Assembly: GCF_036250735.1 (NCBI RefSeq)
Contig: NZ_CP109430.1
Location: forward strand, 868,001 to 932,000
Direction of reading: 5' to 3'
Source of the DNA: Streptosporangium sp. NBC_01495
GTDB taxonomy: Bacteria > Actinomycetota > Actinomycetes > Streptosporangiales > Streptosporangiaceae
Length of the DNA stretch: 64,000 nucleotides
Of this stretch, positions 55,674 to 64,000 are shown in pieces. The notes beneath the pieces were generated by a model. That model searched no databases and was not told where the DNA came from. It saw only the letters and a list, made by a program, of their open reading frames with translations. The position numbers and the translations under genes are program-made. Within the stretch, counting starts at the first letter, position 1, and every line of letters begins with the position of its first letter.

Positions 55674-55695
55674 ACACGGGACTGGTGTCCCGTGT
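55674..55695 (+). terminator. Possible terminator after HD genes
   Basis: ACACGGGAC pairs with GTCCCGTGT around TGGT, a perfect 9-bp hairpin without T tract, 86 nt after the stop. Confidence 0.4.
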
Positions 55696-55754
55696 GCGGG
55701 CGTGATCAGCTCTTTCTGGCACAGTTGAAGAACGTTGAACGATGGGAGTCTCCG

Positions 55755-55967
55755 GTGGTTGAGATCCGCGCCGAGATGGTGGCGAACGTCTGGAAGGTCC
55801 TCGTGGCCGAGGGTGACAACATCGAGGACGGTGACACCCTGGTCATCCTTGAGTCGATGAAGATGGAGATCCCGGTTCTGTCCGAGGACAGCGGTGTGAT
55901 CGCCAAGTTGCAGGTCGCCGAGGGTGACGTCATCCAGGAGGGCGACCTGATCGCCGTCATCCAGTAG
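55755..55967 (+). CDS. Single-domain biotin carboxyl carrier-like protein
   Basis: 70 aa, a bare biotinyl/lipoyl domain. ILESMKMEIPV holds the biotinyl Lys36, and the domain ends EGDLIAVIQ. Stand-alone carriers of this size serve acyl-CoA carboxylases. GTG with GGGAG upstream. Its 3' end overlaps the convergent thioesterase gene by 11 nt. Together with BsaP and the bio genes 5 kb away it makes a biotin-related neighbourhood. Confidence 0.85.
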   Translation: MVEIRAEMVANVWKVLVAEGDNIEDGDTLVILESMKMEIPVLSEDSGVIAKLQVAEGDVIQEGDLIAVIQ

Positions 55968-56361
55968 TCCCGCCGTCGCCGCCGCGGGCGAGCCGCGCGA
56001 GGAAGCGCTCGCGGTCGACGACCACGCGCTCGATCGTTCCAGAGGCGACGACGGACTTCCGGTCGCGGGCGGTGAAGCCGAAGACCAGGCGGCGCCCGTC
56101 GACCTCGGTGAGCTCGACGGCGATCTCGACGTGCGTGCCGACCGGGCTGGCCGCCAGATGCTCCAGGGAGACCCGGGTGCCCACGGAGGTCTGGCCCGGT
56201 GCCAGGGCACCCGCGACCGCCTGGACGCTGGCCCGCTCGGCGAGGGCCAGCACGCGGGGTGTGGCCAGCACCGGGACGTCACCGCTGCCGACCTTCGCCG
56301 CGGTGTCCTCCCTTTCCACCATGATGAGAAGCCGTGCCTGCAGACCGGGAGCGAGCGTCAT
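55957..56361 (-). CDS. FlK-like hotdog thioesterase
   Basis: 134 aa. Hotdog fold with VLATPRVLALAERASVQAV, GTRVSLEHLAASPVGTHVEI and FTARDRKSVVASGTIERVVVD, the arrangement of fluoroacetyl-CoA-thioesterase-like proteins. Substrate unknown. ATG 56361 is chosen: it lies 7 nt after TATGCT, which contains the upstream ATG 56373. Confidence 0.75.
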   Translation of the reverse strand: MTLAPGLQARLLIMVEREDTAAKVGSGDVPVLATPRVLALAERASVQAVAGALAPGQTSVGTRVSLEHLAASPVGTHVEIAVELTEVDGRRLVFGFTARDRKSVVASGTIERVVVDRERFLARLARGGDGGTTG

Positions 56362-56368
56362 GCGCGTC

Positions 56369-56378
56369 AGCATAGGGT
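56369..56378. promoter_or_regulatory. Overlapping divergent -10 elements
   Basis: AGCATAGGGT reads TATGCT on the minus strand (56374-56369) and TAGGGT on the plus strand (56373-56378), sharing two base pairs. Start codons lie 7 nt (minus) and 8 nt (plus) away, so both mRNAs would be leaderless and the promoters mutually exclusive. Confidence 0.65.
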
Positions 56379-56386
56379 CTGGTCTC

Positions 56387-56569
56387 GTGACCTCGTACTG
56401 TGACCACTGCGGGCGCCCGGAAGGTGAGGCCGACCACGCCGCGTGCCTGTCGGCCCGCGTGATGGAGCCGCCCCGTTACTGTTCCCGCTGCCGTCGCCGG
56501 ATGGTGGTGCAGGTGACCCCCGGCGGTTGGTCCGCGCGCTGCGCCGAGCACGGCACCACGAACGGCTGA
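56387..56569 (+). CDS. bsaP: Biotin synthase auxiliary protein BsaP-like
   Basis: 60 aa with Cys-rich ends: YCDHCGRPEGEADHAACL, then PPRYCSRCRRRMVVQVTP and GWSARCAEHG. I recognise this as the small actinobacterial protein reported to be needed for BioB activity, probably through an iron-sulphur cluster. That assignment is from memory of the family. bioB lies 4 kb downstream on the other strand. Confidence 0.75.
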   Translation: MTSYCDHCGRPEGEADHAACLSARVMEPPRYCSRCRRRMVVQVTPGGWSARCAEHGTTNG

Positions 56570-56910
56570 CACCGCTCGATTTAACCCCGACTTACTTGGT
56601 CTTTGCGTAACCTTGTAGGGTTTTACGGAGTTCGCCCCGGATACCGTGGGGTGATGCCGTGGCACCCGGGCTGAGTGTTTCCTGTGTGACTTCCGGGTGA
56701 CCTTGGGCGCAAGGGCCTGCAAGGTGTATAAGTACGCCCAAAAGTGCCGGGTTTTGTGCGATGCTACGGCACGCGTCTCGTTTGTGAGCCATACGGCATG
56801 CAGGGTTTCGTTACAGCGCCGTGACGGTGCCGCGACGCGGATCCGCTTTGTTGGAGAGCTCTGGGGTTTGAGAGCTCTGGGGTAGGAGTGGAGAGGGTTA
56901 CGGGGGAGTC
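56570..56910. other. Long promoter region of the Ser/Thr kinase gene
   Basis: Contains a promoter-like TTGGGC-N18-TATAAG (56703-56732) and a direct repeat of GAGAGCTCTGGGGT at 56854 and 56870, 16 bp apart, shortly before the start codon. No gene is supported. Confidence 0.5.
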
Positions 56911-58665
56911 ATGGTGGCCCAAGGCACGACGCTGGCGGGGCGGTATCGCCTAAGCACCCGCATTGGCGCCGGCGGTATGGGCGAGGTGTGGAAGGGCGAG
57001 GACATCGTCCTAGCCCGCACCGTCGCTGTAAAGGTGCTGCTCCCGGGCCGTACGGACGATCCGGGCTTCCTGGTTCGCTTCCAGGGCGAGGCGCGGGCGA
57101 TGGCGACGATCAACCACCCCGGGGTCGTCGACGTGTACGACTACGGGGTTCACGAGGTGCCCGGCGCGGGGGCGACGGCATACCTGGTGATGAAGTTCGT
57201 CGACGGCGAGCCGCTCGACCGCCTGCTCGGGCGGTTGCGGCGCATCGCCCCCAGGGCCGCGATGGACCTCATCGCCCAGGCGGCCTCGGCACTGCAGGCG
57301 GTCCACGACCAGGGCATCGTCCACCGGGACATCAAGCCGGGCAACCTGATGGTGCGGTCGGACGGCACGCTCGTGCTCACCGACTTCGGCATCGCCAGGT
57401 CCGACACCGCCAGCCGGCTGACGGACGCGGGCATGGTGCTCGGCACCGCCGCCTACTGCGCGCCCGAGCAGGCCGAGGGCGCGCCCGTCACGCCGGCCGT
57501 GGACATCTACGCGCTGGGTGTGGTGGCGTACGAGTGCCTGGCCGGGCAGCGACCGTTCGACGGCGACACGCCCGTCACGATCGCGCTCAAGCACATCCGC
57601 GAGGCGCCGCCGCCGCTGCCGCCGGACGTCCCGCCCGCGGCCAGGGCACTTGTGGAGCGCTCCCTCGCCAAGGATCCGGCTCGGCGCTTCCCCAGTGCCA
57701 CGGCGATGAGCGCCGCCGCCAGGCAGGCCGCCCTCGGCGCCGAGGGCGGCGACACGCTGTCGGCGTCCGCGCAGCAGGCCGAGCCGCCGGAGACCGGCTG
57801 GCAGGCGCAGGCTCCCCAGGGAGGCCCGCAGGGGCAGACCGGTCGGCACGGCCAGGGATCGGCCACGCCGCAGACGGGCTGGCAGGGAGCTCAGGCTCCC
57901 ACCGGCAGCTGGCAGGACGCCCAGGCACCGACGGGAAACTGGCAGGGGTCGCAGGCGCCGACCAGCGGCTGGCAGGGGGGCTCGCCGCACTCCACCGCGC
58001 CGGCGGCGGGAGCCGGGGCGGTCGCCGAGGCGGGCGCGCAGGGCCGTGGACGCCGTGCCGCGCAGAAGCCGCGCCGCAAGAGCGGGCTGGTCGCGGTGTC
58101 GGCGGTCGCGGCCGTGATGTGCGCGGGCCTCGTCGCGGTGGCGATCAACGGGATGGCGGACTCCCGGGACGCGTCTAACACCGATCCCATGAAGCCGGCG
58201 CCCTCGACCGCCGTCAGCGAGACGAAGAAGGGGCCGACCCGTAAGCCGCCGACCCGTAAGCCGTCACTGTCGCCCAGTCCGACAGTGACGCGCCAGCCAC
58301 AGAACAGTCGTCCCACCCCGGATGCCACCGAGGAGAAGTCGCCGACTCCCACTCCGACGGTCACGAAGACGCGGAAGCCGACTCCCACCCCGACTCCGAC
58401 GCCGACGCCGAAGCCGAAGAGGAGCGTTCCGGGCACCGTCGGCATGAAGCCGGGCGCGGCGGAGGCGATGCTCAAGCAGGCGGGTTTCAAGGTGACACTC
58501 TCCTACAGCGCCGACGTCGACCACACCCAGTGCGTCGAGGTGGTCGAGTCCCGCCCGAGCGCGGGCACGCTGTGGGACCCGTCCAAGCCGGTGGAGATCA
58601 TCGCCGTCAACGTCGACTGCCCGCCGACGCCCACCCCCACCCCGACGGCGACCGGCAAGCCCTAA
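56911..58665 (+). CDS. Serine/threonine protein kinase with one PASTA domain
   Basis: 584 aa. Kinase domain about residues 10-275: GAGGMGEVW loop, VAVKVL Lys, HRDIKPGN catalytic loop, DFGIA and APEQAEG. A Gln/Gly/Trp-rich linker repeats TGxWQ-xxQAP about five times (residues 290-350). One transmembrane helix (LVAVSAVAAVMCAGLVAVAI), a Thr/Pro stalk and one C-terminal PASTA domain (VPGTVGMKPGAAEAMLKQAG) follow. PASTA domains sense peptidoglycan fragments. The domain order resembles PknB but with a single PASTA. Confidence 0.88.
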   Translation: MVAQGTTLAGRYRLSTRIGAGGMGEVWKGEDIVLARTVAVKVLLPGRTDDPGFLVRFQGEARAMATINHPGVVDVYDYGVHEVPGAGATAYLVMKFVDGEPLDRLLGRLRRIAPRAAMDLIAQAASALQAVHDQGIVHRDIKPGNLMVRSDGTLVLTDFGIARSDTASRLTDAGMVLGTAAYCAPEQAEGAPVTPAVDIYALGVVAYECLAGQRPFDGDTPVTIALKHIREAPPPLPPDVPPAARALVERSLAKDPARRFPSATAMSAAARQAALGAEGGDTLSASAQQAEPPETGWQAQAPQGGPQGQTGRHGQGSATPQTGWQGAQAPTGSWQDAQAPTGNWQGSQAPTSGWQGGSPHSTAPAAGAGAVAEAGAQGRGRRAAQKPRRKSGLVAVSAVAAVMCAGLVAVAINGMADSRDASNTDPMKPAPSTAVSETKKGPTRKPPTRKPSLSPSPTVTRQPQNSRPTPDATEEKSPTPTPTVTKTRKPTPTPTPTPTPKPKRSVPGTVGMKPGAAEAMLKQAGFKVTLSYSADVDHTQCVEVVESRPSAGTLWDPSKPVEIIAVNVDCPPTPTPTPTATGKP

Positions 58666-58737
58666 GTCCCCAGCGGTGACGACCGGCTCGCGCCGGCGGA
58701 CCTTCCGGTCCCCGTGCGCGAGCCCGGTGGCGCTCTC

Positions 58738-60390
58738 CTAGATGCCCGTGGTGTGCCGGGGGTAGGCCACCGAGGGGTCGGTGGCGATGTTGACCATGTA
58801 GGGGACGCCGGAGTCGAACGCGCGGCGCAGGGCCGGGCCGATCTCCGACGGATCGGTGACGAGCTCGCCGCCGCCGCCGAGGGCGGTGACCACCTGGTCG
58901 TAGCGGCACTGCGGCTGCAGCTCGGCGGCCACGTCGTAGCCGTAGAGCATCTGCATGGGGTGCTTCTCCAGGCCCCACATGCCGTTGTTGCCGCAGATCA
59001 TCACGACGGGCAGGCGGTGTCGCACGAGCGTGTCGACGTCCATCAGCGAGAAGCCGGCCGCGCCGTCGCCGAGCAGCAGCACCACCTGCGAGGAGGGGCG
59101 GGCGATCCTGGCGGCGATGGCGTAGCCCAGGCCCGTGCCCAGGCAGCCGTACGGGCCCGGGTCGAGCCAGTTGCCCGGCTGCCGCGGCTCGACGTACTTG
59201 CCCGCGTACGAGACGAAGTCGCCGCCGTCGCCGATCACCACGGCGTCGTCGGCGAGGACCTTGCCCAGCTCCCCGTAGATCCGCATCGGGTGGATCGGGT
59301 CGGACGCCGACTCCAGCAGGCCGGCGTCGGCGGCGATGGCGGCGGAGGCGGCCTCGGACAGCTGTGTCACCCAGGGCGCGTAGGTCTTGGGAGAGACGCC
59401 CGCGTTGGCACAGGCCGCGCCGAGGCTCCAGAAGAGCAGTGAGAGGTCGCCGGCGGCGACGGCCACGGGATCCATGTGCGTGGTCAGCTGCGACGGCGCG
59501 TCGGCCAGGTGCACGACCTTGGCGAGCGGGGCGCCGTCCTTGCCGCCGAACCAGCCGTAGCCGAGGCGGAAGTCGATCGGGGCGCCCGCCACGATCACCA
59601 GGTCGGCCTGCGAGAACGCCATCCCCCTGGCCCGGGTGACCAGCAGCTCGTGCCCGGCGGGCAGGATGCCGCGGCCCTGGCCGTTGGGGATGACCGGCAG
59701 GCGGTATTCCTCGACGAAGCTCCTGGCGACCTCCTCGGCGCGGTCCATCCACACGTCGGAGCCGAGCACCAGCACCGGGTGCTGCGCCTCGGCGATCAGC
59801 TGGGCGATCGTGGCCAGCGCCTCGGGGTCGGGCTCCAGCGGCGACGGGGTCAGCGTCTCGGGGGCCTCCTCGAGCGGGGGCGCGGCCGAGAAGAGGTGGT
59901 CCATGTGGAAGTCGAGGAAGACGGGGCCGCGGTGCGGGGCGAGGGCGGTGCGGAAGGCCATCTCCACGTCCTGCGCGATGGAGTCGGCGCCGGAGCCGGT
60001 GAAGGCCAGCTTGGTGATGGGGGCGAACAGCGGCGGGTGGTCGATCTCCTGCAGCGCGCCCGACCCCCAGCGTGACTGCGGGGCACGGCCTCCCATGACC
60101 ACGACGGGGGACCCGTTGAAGTGCGCGGTGGCCACCCCGCTGACGCCGTTGGTGATGCCGGGGCCCGCGGTGAGCACGGCCAGCCCGGGTTTGCGTGTCA
60201 GCCGCGCGGTCGCCTCGGCGGCGAAGACGGCACTCTGCTCATGGCGGACGTCGAGGATGGGCATGCCCTCGTGGACCGCACCGTCGTAGAGCGGGAAGAT
60301 GTGCCCGCCGGAGAGGGTGAACATGGTCTCGATGCCATATGCCTTGGAGACGGCGACCGCTATGTCACCTGCGTGCTTGGGAGACTCCAT
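58738..60390 (-). CDS. Acetolactate synthase-like ThDP enzyme (IlvG type)
   Basis: 550 aa. ThDP-dependent fold in three domains: the catalytic Glu in RHEQSAVFAAEATARLTRKP, FTLSGGHIFPLYDG, and the ThDP motif LLGDGAAGFSLMDVDTL to ICGNNGMWG. Wording such as GPGITNGVSGVATA and DPSVAYPRHT matches mycobacterial IlvG. Related enzymes include acetolactate synthases and 2-hydroxyacyl-CoA lyases, so the reaction is open. ATG 60390 lies 7 nt after TAGGTT; TTG 60399 is the alternative. Confidence 0.8.
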   Translation of the reverse strand: MESPKHAGDIAVAVSKAYGIETMFTLSGGHIFPLYDGAVHEGMPILDVRHEQSAVFAAEATARLTRKPGLAVLTAGPGITNGVSGVATAHFNGSPVVVMGGRAPQSRWGSGALQEIDHPPLFAPITKLAFTGSGADSIAQDVEMAFRTALAPHRGPVFLDFHMDHLFSAAPPLEEAPETLTPSPLEPDPEALATIAQLIAEAQHPVLVLGSDVWMDRAEEVARSFVEEYRLPVIPNGQGRGILPAGHELLVTRARGMAFSQADLVIVAGAPIDFRLGYGWFGGKDGAPLAKVVHLADAPSQLTTHMDPVAVAAGDLSLLFWSLGAACANAGVSPKTYAPWVTQLSEAASAAIAADAGLLESASDPIHPMRIYGELGKVLADDAVVIGDGGDFVSYAGKYVEPRQPGNWLDPGPYGCLGTGLGYAIAARIARPSSQVVLLLGDGAAGFSLMDVDTLVRHRLPVVMICGNNGMWGLEKHPMQMLYGYDVAAELQPQCRYDQVVTALGGGGELVTDPSEIGPALRRAFDSGVPYMVNIATDPSVAYPRHTTGI

Positions 60391-60662
60391 ATCGCGCAAC
60401 CTACCAGTCAGTCACTTAGCCGGACAGGGATTGTTCCCCCTGCCCAGATCCCCTCGCCTAATGCCGTCCGCGCATATCGCGTCTATCCGGAAATAGGCCG
60501 CCCAACGCCTGGTGGCGGGCCGTACGGGATCGGCAGGGAGCCGGGTACGGACCGGAGCGCGGAGCCCGCCGGAGCGAGGGAGGCGCGGATCCGGTCTTCC
60601 GGTGCCGTCCATGGAGCACGGACCTCCGCCGGGTTTCCCCCGGCCCTGGGGAAGCCCGGGAC

Positions 60663-61658
60663 TCAGAGGGTGTCGGAGAGCGCCTTGATGGGCATCTTGA
60701 GGTCTGCCAGCAGGCCGAGGTCGGCCTCGGCCGTACGGCCCAGGGTGGTCAGGTAGTTGCCCACGATGATCGCGTTGATGCCGCCGAGCATGCCGTCGCG
60801 GGTGCCCAAATCGCCCAGGGTCAGCTCGCGGCCACCCGCGTAGCGCAGGATCGTGCGGGGCAGCGCGAGCCTGAAGGTGGCGATCGTCCGGAGCGCCTCC
60901 GGCCCCTCCAGCAGCGGGAAGGACTCGAAGGGGGTGCCGGGGCGCGGGTTGAGGAAGTTCAGCGGGACCTCGTCGGGCGCGAGCTCGCCGAGCTGGCCGG
61001 CGAACTCGGCCCGCTGCTCCCGCGTCTCGCCCATGCCCACGATGCCACCGCAGCACAGTTCCATCCCGGCCTCGCGCACCATCAGGCAGGTGTCCCAGCG
61101 CTCCTCCCAGGTGTGGGTGGTGACGACCTTCCCGAAGTGCGACCTCGCGGTCTCCAGGTTGTGGTTGTAGCGGTGCACGCCCATCTCGGCCAGCTCGTCG
61201 ACCTGAGCCTGGGTGAGCATGCCGAGCGAGCACGCCACGTTGATGTCGACCGCATCGCGGATCGCCTTCACCCCCTGGCGGACCTGGTCCATCAGACGCC
61301 GGTCGGGACCCCGTACGGCGGCCACGATGCAGAACTCGGTGGCTCCCGTCGCCGCGGTCTCCCTGGCGGCCTCGACCAGCGAGGGGATGTCCAGCCAGAC
61401 GGCGCGGACCGGGGAGGAGAACTGCCCCGACTGCGAACAGAAGTGGCAGTCCTCCGGGCAGCCGCCGGTCTTGAGGGAGATGATGCCCTCGACCTCCACC
61501 TCCGGGCCGCACCACTTCATCCGCACCTCGTGGGCGAGGGCCAGCAGCTCGGCGAGGCGGTCGTCGGGCAGCTCCAGGCAGCGCAGTGCCTGCGCCGCGT
61601 CGAGACCGCGGCCCTCTTCCAGCACCTGCGTCCGGGCGATCTCGAGGATGTCGCTCAT
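60663..61658 (-). CDS. bioB: Biotin synthase BioB
   Basis: 331 aa radical-SAM enzyme. The [4Fe-4S] Cys67, 71, 74 are in [14 protein letters not shown]; [2Fe-2S] ligands occur at NVACSLG and ELCCGGI, and Arg in [13 protein letters not shown] and ILRYAGGRE. Converts dethiobiotin to biotin. Last gene of the bio cluster, 37 nt after bioD. Confidence 0.95.
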   Translation of the reverse strand: MSDILEIARTQVLEEGRGLDAAQALRCLELPDDRLAELLALAHEVRMKWCGPEVEVEGIISLKTGGCPEDCHFCSQSGQFSSPVRAVWLDIPSLVEAARETAATGATEFCIVAAVRGPDRRLMDQVRQGVKAIRDAVDINVACSLGMLTQAQVDELAEMGVHRYNHNLETARSHFGKVVTTHTWEERWDTCLMVREAGMELCCGGIVGMGETREQRAEFAGQLGELAPDEVPLNFLNPRPGTPFESFPLLEGPEALRTIATFRLALPRTILRYAGGRELTLGDLGTRDGMLGGINAIIVGNYLTTLGRTAEADLGLLADLKMPIKALSDTL

Positions 61659-61695
61659 CTAATACCTCCATCGTGGAGAGGGTCCGCGGCTTCGG

Positions 61696-62418
61696 CTACG
61701 GGGAAAGCCTAAGGGTGGCGCGGAAGGAGGCGGGGTCGAAGCCGCCGCCCAGCGCCGGGCCCAGCCCCGCGCGGGCCGCGCGGGCGAAGGCGTCGCGCTC
61801 CAGCAGCCCGGCCCCCTCCGGGAGGGCGCCCGCCAGCGGCCGGGCGGCCAGCATCTCCAGGTCCGCCACGTTGCTCCGCTCGGCGGGGCCGGGCTCGGCC
61901 GGCCAGGAGCCGATCACCACCCCGGCGGGCTCCAGCCCCCGGTGGGCCATCGCCTCCAGCGTCAGCGCGGTGTGGTTGAGCGTGCCCAGCCCGGCCCTGG
62001 TCACCAGGAGCACCGACGCCGAGAGCGTCCGGGCCAGGTCGGCCAGGGTCGCCCCCTCCTCGTCGAAGCGGACGAGCAGCCCGCCCGCCCCCTCGACGAT
62101 CACCAGCCGGTGCGAGGAGGCCAGCTCCTCGATCCGGGCCGCCGCCCGCGCGACGGAGACCGGCGGCAGGCCGGACAGGCGAGCCGCCGCGGCCGGGGAC
62201 AGCGCGGCGGGGTACCTGGCCAGCTCGAAGGTCGTCCGTACCCCGGACAGCCGGATGACGTCGTCCACGTCGCCGGGATCGGTGTCGGACACCCCGGTCT
62301 GCGCGGGTTTCACCACTGCCACTGAGGAGCCCCGCTCCCTGGCGAGCGAGGCCACCGCCGCGGTGACGACCGTCTTTCCCACCCCGGTGTCGGTCCCGGT
62401 GACCACGAGAATGCTCAC
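61696..62418 (-). CDS. bioD: Dethiobiotin synthetase BioD
   Basis: 240 aa. P-loop GTDTGVGKT, KPAQTG, and EGAGGLLVRF, the signature of BioD. Carboxylates 7,8-diaminopelargonate to dethiobiotin with ATP. GTG 62418 is chosen for AAGGTGAGG upstream; GTG 62427 is the alternative. Confidence 0.93.
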   Translation of the reverse strand: MSILVVTGTDTGVGKTVVTAAVASLARERGSSVAVVKPAQTGVSDTDPGDVDDVIRLSGVRTTFELARYPAALSPAAAARLSGLPPVSVARAAARIEELASSHRLVIVEGAGGLLVRFDEEGATLADLARTLSASVLLVTRAGLGTLNHTALTLEAMAHRGLEPAGVVIGSWPAEPGPAERSNVADLEMLAARPLAGALPEGAGLLERDAFARAARAGLGPALGGGFDPASFRATLRLSP

Positions 62419-62478
62419 CCGCCTCACCTTAGGCGGGCCGGGCCGGGCGGCGTCGTGCGGGTCGGCGTCGCAGGCGCG

Positions 62479-63198
62479 TCAGGGGCGGCGCAGGCGGGTG
62501 ACGAACTTGTAGCGGTCTCCCCGGTACAGGGACTGGGCCCACTCGACCGGGTTGCCGTCCGCGTCGAAGGCGTGCCGGGTGAGCAGGAGCATCGGCAGGC
62601 CGACGTCGACACTGAGCACCTGCGCGTCGTACGGGGTGGCCAGCACGGTCTCTATGATCTCCTCGGCGTCGGTCAGCCGCACGTTGTACGCGTTGTACAG
62701 CGTCTCGTACAGCGAGGAGTGCACCTCCAGCTCCCGCCTGAGGCGGGGGAAGCGCCGGGCCGACAGGTGGGTGGTGTCGATCGACATCGGCTCGCCGTTG
62801 GCCAGGCGCAGCCGGTGGATGCGCAGCACGCGGCCACCGGCGTTGATGGCCAGGCGGCGGGCCAGCGGCTCGTCGGCGGTGACGTAACTGATGTCGAGGA
62901 TCTTGGTGTCGGGTTCGAGGCCGACGGTCCGCAGGTCCCCGGTGTAGGAGGTCAGCTGGAGGACCTGGGCGACCTTGGGCTGCGCGACGAACGTCCCCTT
63001 GCCCTGGATGCGCACCAGGCGGCCCTCGACCACGAGCTCGGACAGGGCCTGGCGCACGGTCGTGCGCGACGTCTCGAAGCGGACCGCGAGAGCCCGTTCC
63101 GGGGGCAGGGCGCTGCCCGCCGGCAGGCTCTTGGTGAGGGTGAGCAGGCTGCGCTTGACGTCGTAGTACTTCGGGATTCGCGGGGAGTCGTCGCTCAC
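62479..63198 (-). CDS. GntR/HutC-family regulator, DasR-like
   Basis: 239 aa. Winged HTH ([40 protein letters not shown]) and a UTRA ligand domain. The wording [40 protein letters not shown] and [16 protein letters not shown] follows Streptomyces DasR closely (recalled, not aligned). DasR senses amino-sugar phosphates and represses GlcNAc genes. Start overlaps the bioF stop by 4 nt, so it is co-transcribed with biotin genes. It may be true DasR or a paralogue serving the bio operon. Confidence 0.75.
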   Translation of the reverse strand: MSDDSPRIPKYYDVKRSLLTLTKSLPAGSALPPERALAVRFETSRTTVRQALSELVVEGRLVRIQGKGTFVAQPKVAQVLQLTSYTGDLRTVGLEPDTKILDISYVTADEPLARRLAINAGGRVLRIHRLRLANGEPMSIDTTHLSARRFPRLRRELEVHSSLYETLYNAYNVRLTDAEEIIETVLATPYDAQVLSVDVGLPMLLLTRHAFDADGNPVEWAQSLYRGDRYKFVTRLRRP

Positions 63199-64000
63199 AT
63201 GGTCACCTTCATCTCGGCCACGGCGGTGAGTGCACCCCGGATCACCGCTAGATCATCGGAACTCAGATTGGCCCGTGCCGTCAACCGCAGGCAAGAGCGG
63301 CCGACCGGCACCGAGGGCGGCCGGAAGCATCCGGCGCGCACCCCGTGTTCCGCACAGATGAGGGCGGCCCGAAGCGCGGTCTCGGGTGGGCCGAGCACGA
63401 TGGGGACGACCGCACCCGCCGGATCGCCGGTCTCCAGGCCGAGATCGCGGGCCATCGCGGCCAGCTCTCTCGCCCTGGCCCGCACGCGTCCGGGCAGTTC
63501 GGGCTGATGGTGAAGGATATCGACGGCGGCGAGTGCCGCCGCCACGCTGCCCGGCGCCAGCCCGGTGTCGAAGATGAACGAGCGGCCCGTGTCGACAAGG
63601 GTCTGGATCACCTCGGGCGCGCCCAGCACGGCCCCGCCCTGCGATCCCAGGGACTTGGACAGTGTGATCGTTCTCACAACGCCCGGTTCGGCCGCGAGTC
63701 CCGCGGCGTGCGCCGCGCCCTGGCCGCGGGCGCCGACGACCCCGATCGAGTGCGCCTCGTCGACGACCAGCAGCGCGCCCTGCCGCACCGTCGCCGCGTG
63801 CAGTTCCGCGAGCGGGGCCAGGTCGCCGTCCACCGAGAAGACGGCGTCGGTGACCACGATCGCGTGCTCCTCGTCCCGGCCGGCCAGGGCCTTCTCCACG
63901 GCCACCACGTCCCTGTGCGGGGTGACCACGACCCGTGAGCGCGACAGCCGGCAGGCGTCCACGATCGACGCGTGGTTGCCCGCCTCCGAGACCACCAGGG
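63195..64000 (-). CDS. bioF: 8-amino-7-oxononanoate synthase BioF (C-terminal part, cut by window edge)
   Basis: About 268 codons. PLP-enzyme fold type [13 protein letters not shown] (cofactor Asp and His), PLP-Lys in [17 protein letters not shown], and the C-terminal [13 protein letters not shown]. Condenses pimeloyl-ACP/CoA with alanine, the first committed step of biotin synthesis. The N-terminus lies beyond 64000. Ends in ATGA overlap with the GntR gene. Confidence 0.9.
   Translation of the reverse strand, partial: LVVSEAGNHASIVDACRLSRSRVVVTPHRDVVAVEKALAGRDEEHAIVVTDAVFSVDGDLAPLAELHAATVRQGALLVVDEAHSIGVVGARGQGAAHAAGLAAEPGVVRTITLSKSLGSQGGAVLGAPEVIQTLVDTGRSFIFDTGLAPGSVAAALAAVDILHHQPELPGRVRARARELAAMARDLGLETGDPAGAVVPIVLGPPETALRAALICAEHGVRAGCFRPPSVPVGRSCLRLTARANLSSDDLAVIRGALTAVAEMKVTM

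Overview
This is a high-GC (roughly 70%) actinobacterial chromosome segment. The 16S/23S/5S operon, WhiB7, a SigR-RsrA redox pair, mycoredoxin, UvrD2 with a tetracysteine motif, a DasR-like GntR regulator and a BsaP-type biotin auxiliary protein all point to a filamentous actinomycete. Overall gene content and style suggest Streptosporangiaceae or a relative, but that family assignment is inference. I see no prophage, insertion sequence, plasmid or CRISPR locus; the window reads as core chromosome.

Layout. 1-420: the 5' end of an ATP-grasp gene under an iron box. 489-4720: an envelope locus with a small Asp-tailed membrane protein, a sensor kinase, an OmpR-type regulator, an Asp-rich repeat surface protein and a class F-like sortase, closed by an 18-bp terminator; the same operator-like dyad precedes both surface-protein genes. 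4994-10968: NAD+ diphosphatase, mycoredoxin, a secreted esterase, UvrD2 and acyl-CoA thioesterase II. 10986-12081: whiB7 with its promoter, a leader ORF and an attenuator-type terminator. 12439-28885: housekeeping and conserved genes (ABC1 kinase, orphan ThiF/E1-like protein, enoyl-CoA hydratase, metallopeptidases, EEP hydrolase, Nudix, epimerase-like protein, MoaE, Lon/PDZ protease, UPF0182 protein) plus two initiator tRNA genes. 29281-34852: one complete rRNA operon with promoter, leader, processing stems and terminator.

35154-39125: an NTF2-like/TetR divergent pair, an Lrp/phenylalanine-hydroxylase divergent pair and a penicillin-binding-type hydrolase with a doubtful catalytic residue. 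39191-43710: the phosphate-uptake operon pstSCAB ending in an unusual response regulator, with PHO-box-like repeats upstream. 44138-49586: histidinol-phosphatase, thioesterase, RsgA, AroA, SRAP protein and a DksA-type zinc finger. 49778-51743: methyltransferase diverging from sigR-rsrA, which carries a textbook SigR promoter. 51795-60390: GalE-like epimerase, two tandem membrane HD-domain proteins, a single-domain biotinyl carrier, a FlK-like thioesterase, BsaP, a PASTA Ser/Thr kinase and an IlvG-like ThDP enzyme. 60663-64000: bioB, bioD, a DasR-like gene and bioF (cut by the window edge).

The most unusual items are the Asp-rich surface protein whose repeat unit copies its own probable sorting motif, the WhiB7 leader, a 23-codon ORF bridging sigR and rsrA by overlapping start and stop codons, and a set of about a dozen genes whose start codon sits 6-8 nt after a TANNNT element, as in leaderless transcription. 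Coordinates of rRNA ends are approximate. Start codons were chosen by ribosome binding site, leaderless pattern and family alignment from memory; no database search was possible.
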